In this document: piece after piece, positions 6,121 to 7,345 of the stretch
Numbering within the stretch: position 1 is the stretch's first letter
Layout: each line of letters opens with the position of its first letter
Source: Halothiobacillaceae bacterium
GTDB taxonomy: Bacteria; Pseudomonadota; Gammaproteobacteria; Halothiobacillales; Halothiobacillaceae
Assembly (NCBI GenBank): GCA_011380105.1
Contig: DRZW01000233.1
Span: 1 to 7,345, forward strand
Length of the DNA stretch: 7,345 nucleotides
Reading direction: 5' to 3'
Position numbers and translations under genes: made by a program
Notes under the pieces: model-generated
Databases searched by the model: none
The model's input: only the letters and a program-made list of their open reading frames with translations
Told to the model about the DNA's origin: nothing

Positions 6121-6126
6121 TTGAGC

Positions 6127-6549
6127 ATGGAAGAAAACCAACAAAAACCAGATGTTAGTGGCATGAAGGTGCTGGTGGTCGATGACTCTAAGACTATTCG
6201 CCGCACAGCCGATACACTGCTTAGTAAAGCCGGCTGCACCGTCGAGACCGCTATTGATGGCTTTGACGCGTTAGCACGAATTGGCGATTTTAACCCTGAC
6301 GTTATCATTATCGACATTCTTATGCCACGTCTTGATGGCTATCAATCCACTGCGCTGATTAAAAACAGTCCACGCTTTGCAGATACCCCGATCGTGCTGC
6401 TCTCCAGTAAAGACAGTATTTTTGACAAAGCGCGTGGCCGAGTCGTCGGCGCTTCCGATTATCTGACCAAACCATTTACCAGTGACGAGATTTTAGGCGC
6501 CATCGCGCACTTAGATACTGCAAAGGCAGAGCCTGCGTCGTCAACATAA
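6127..6549 (+). CDS. pilG: Twitching motility response regulator PilG
   Basis: PilG is a single-domain CheY-like regulator of the Pil-Chp system. In P. aeruginosa it is phosphorylated by the kinase ChpA and promotes type IV pilus extension and cAMP-dependent signalling at the pole. The 140-residue protein is one receiver domain with short tails. The acidic pair is D19-D20 (VLVVDDS), the phospho-acceptor is D63 (IIIDILMPRLDG), the switch serine is S93 (VLLSSKD), and the conserved lysine is K115 (LTKPF). There is no output domain, as expected. The Ala/Ser-rich tail (131-140) is probably disordered. It is first in an operon with pilH and pilI and divergent from gshA; gshB next to pilG is also seen in Pseudomonas, where no gshA or apbE intervenes as far as I recall. 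Confidence 0.94.
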   Translation: MEENQQKPDVSGMKVLVVDDSKTIRRTADTLLSKAGCTVETAIDGFDALARIGDFNPDVIIIDILMPRLDGYQSTALIKNSPRFADTPIVLLSSKDSIFDKARGRVVGASDYLTKPFTSDEILGAIAHLDTAKAEPASST

Positions 6550-6552
6550 TCG

Positions 6553-6568
6553 GCATGGGTATCCATGC
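6553..6568 (+). other. Stem-loop in the pilG-pilH gap
   Basis: GCATGG and CCATGC form a perfect six-base-pair stem around a GTAT loop, starting three bases after the pilG stop. No T-run follows, so a terminator is unlikely. It may stabilise the pilG message end or set relative expression of pilG and pilH. The rest of the 70-base gap is AT-rich (6581-6605) without a clear promoter. Confidence 0.45.
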
Positions 6569-6619
6569 GGTGGCTAGCTTGTAAACAAATACTTAATTTT
6601 TATCTAGAGGTGTAGGGTA

Positions 6620-6982
6620 GTGGCACACATAGCAGTCATCGATGACTCTCCGACAGAAGTATATGTTTTGCAGTCCATGCTTGAGCGTAATGGACACACC
6701 GTATCGGTGGCCAATAGCGGCGAGGAAGGTATTGAATTGGTGCGGTCTGTTAAGCCGGATGCAGTTTTAATGGATGTGGTGATGCCGGGGATGAACGGTT
6801 TTCAGGCCACGCGCACCCTAAACAAAGACCCGGAGACCCGGAATATTCCCGTTATTATCGTGACCACTAAAGACCAGCAGACAGACAAAATTTGGGGAAT
6901 GCGTCAGGGTGCACGAGAGTATCTGGTCAAACCGGTTAAAGATAAGGAGTTAATCGCCATTCTCAATGGGGTTTTAGGTTAG
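6620..6982 (+). CDS. pilH: Twitching motility response regulator PilH
   Basis: PilH is the second CheY-like regulator of the Pil-Chp system. In P. aeruginosa it opposes PilG, lowering signal output or favouring pilus retraction. The 120-residue protein is a bare receiver domain, close to the usual 121. D8-D9 (VIDDSPTE), phospho-acceptor D52 (VLMDVVMPGMNGFQATR), T82 (IIVTTKDQQTDK) and K104 (LVKPV) are all intact. The IPVIIVTTKDQ and WGMRQGAREYL segments are characteristic of PilH rather than PilG. The start is GTG at 6620; GAGG lies nine bases upstream and no ATG fits. It follows pilG after 70 bases, and pilI begins five bases after its stop. Confidence 0.95.
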   Translation: MAHIAVIDDSPTEVYVLQSMLERNGHTVSVANSGEEGIELVRSVKPDAVLMDVVMPGMNGFQATRTLNKDPETRNIPVIIVTTKDQQTDKIWGMRQGAREYLVKPVKDKELIAILNGVLG

Positions 6983-6987
6983 TTGTT

Positions 6988-7345
6988 ATGGAACGCACAG
7001 AGGACGTGTTTGCTTATTTGCGCTGGATTGATCAGCAGGTTGCTCAGCATGCTGCCGGGTTGCCCCAGATCGAAAAGCATGGCGAGCAATGGCAGGCGGT
7101 GGCCATTCAGGTCGCTGGTCATCGCATGCTTGTCCCCCTCGATGAAGTTCGCGCGATTTTTCCACCGCCACGAATGGTGGCGCTACCCCGTGCTAAAACA
7201 TGGGTGGCGGGCTTGGCCAATATGCGTGGCGAGCTGACTGGTGTATTCGATTTAAGTCAGTTCCTTTTTGACCGGCCAAGCGAGCGCAGCCGCAATAATG
7301 TGGTTCTGCTTGCCAAAGAAAACGGACAAGTGGCTTTTTTGGTTG
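6988..7345 (+). CDS. pilI: CheW-like adaptor PilI, N-terminal part (runs off right edge)
   Basis: PilI is the CheW-type scaffold linking the chemoreceptor PilJ to the kinase ChpA in the pilus chemosensory array. The first 119 codons are present from ATG 6988, five bases after pilH, with AGG about nine bases upstream. After a helical N-terminal extension of about 35 residues comes the CheW domain. It includes IQVAGHRMLVPLDEVRAIF (40-58) and the hallmark WVAGLANMRGELTGVFDL (72-89), in which R80 and G81 fit the N-x-R-G motif of receptor-binding CheW proteins. The C-terminal part of the domain lies beyond the window; pilJ and chpA would be expected to follow. Confidence 0.93.
   Translation, partial: MERTEDVFAYLRWIDQQVAQHAAGLPQIEKHGEQWQAVAIQVAGHRMLVPLDEVRAIFPPPRMVALPRAKTWVAGLANMRGELTGVFDLSQFLFDRPSERSRNNVVLLAKENGQVAFLV

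Larger units (their letters stand above)
5747..6126. other. Divergent intergenic region between gshA and pilG
   Basis: These 380 bases contain no convincing gene on either strand. They hold a gshA-side hairpin (5786-5800), a possible gshA -10 (5857-5862), a pair of TGCTAGC words (5935-5941 and 5981-5987), a run of seven T (6009-6015) and a possible pilG promoter (6018-6046). Both flanking genes point outward, so the region should carry both promoters. No tRNA-like or riboswitch-like fold was recognised. Confidence 0.7.

Noticed and set aside
6121..6126. TTG at 6121 as the pilG start
   Set aside because: The AGGGA site would touch the start codon; ATG 6127 has correct spacing.
6983..7237. 84-codon frame starting TTG just after pilH
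   Set aside because: It overlaps pilI in another frame, and the pilI frame encodes the CheW hallmark motif.

Overview
The window is ordinary-looking gammaproteobacterial chromosome. The best guide is synteny and protein similarity recalled from Pseudomonas aeruginosa: a TonB3-type protein, glutathione synthetase and the pilG-pilH-pilI chemotaxis-like cluster lie side by side there too (PA0406-PA0410). The glutathione first-step enzyme, however, belongs to the Acidithiobacillus-type GshA family rather than the enteric one. DksA is a short form that keeps only one of its four zinc-finger cysteines. I would place the source among non-enteric gammaproteobacteria with type IV pili, but cannot name a genus. 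There are no mobile elements, tRNA/rRNA genes or CRISPR arrays, and nothing suggests horizontal transfer.

The minus strand carries seven genes, read from right to left. gshA and gshB abut exactly (stop codon immediately followed by start codon), and apbE overlaps gshB by 13 bases from a GTG start. After a 98-base gap with a possible promoter comes a tonB3-like gene with a TTG start. A 139-base gap with a very good sigma-70 promoter precedes dksA. Then follow a secreted cyclophilin gene and, overlapping it by 11 bases, the 5' part of rnd (RNase D), which runs off the left edge.

The plus strand on the right carries pilG, pilH and the first 119 codons of pilI. These are two single-domain response regulators and a CheW-like adaptor of the Pil-Chp system, which controls type IV pilus extension, retraction and twitching motility. 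A 380-base divergent region (5747-6126) separates the two gene sets and should hold both promoters.

Functionally, the left block combines cytoplasmic thiol biosynthesis (GshA, GshB) with envelope proteins (a flavinylating lipoprotein ApbE, TonB3 and a periplasmic prolyl isomerase) and a global transcription regulator (DksA). The right block is the start of a surface-motility signalling operon. P. aeruginosa TonB3 is reported to be needed for pilus assembly and twitching, so tonB3 beside the Pil-Chp cluster is probably a functional link. I found no clearly undescribed system. The points most worth a second look are the apbE gene lodged between gshB and tonB3, the one-cysteine DksA behind a promoter with a GC-rich discriminator, and the structured divergent intergenic region.
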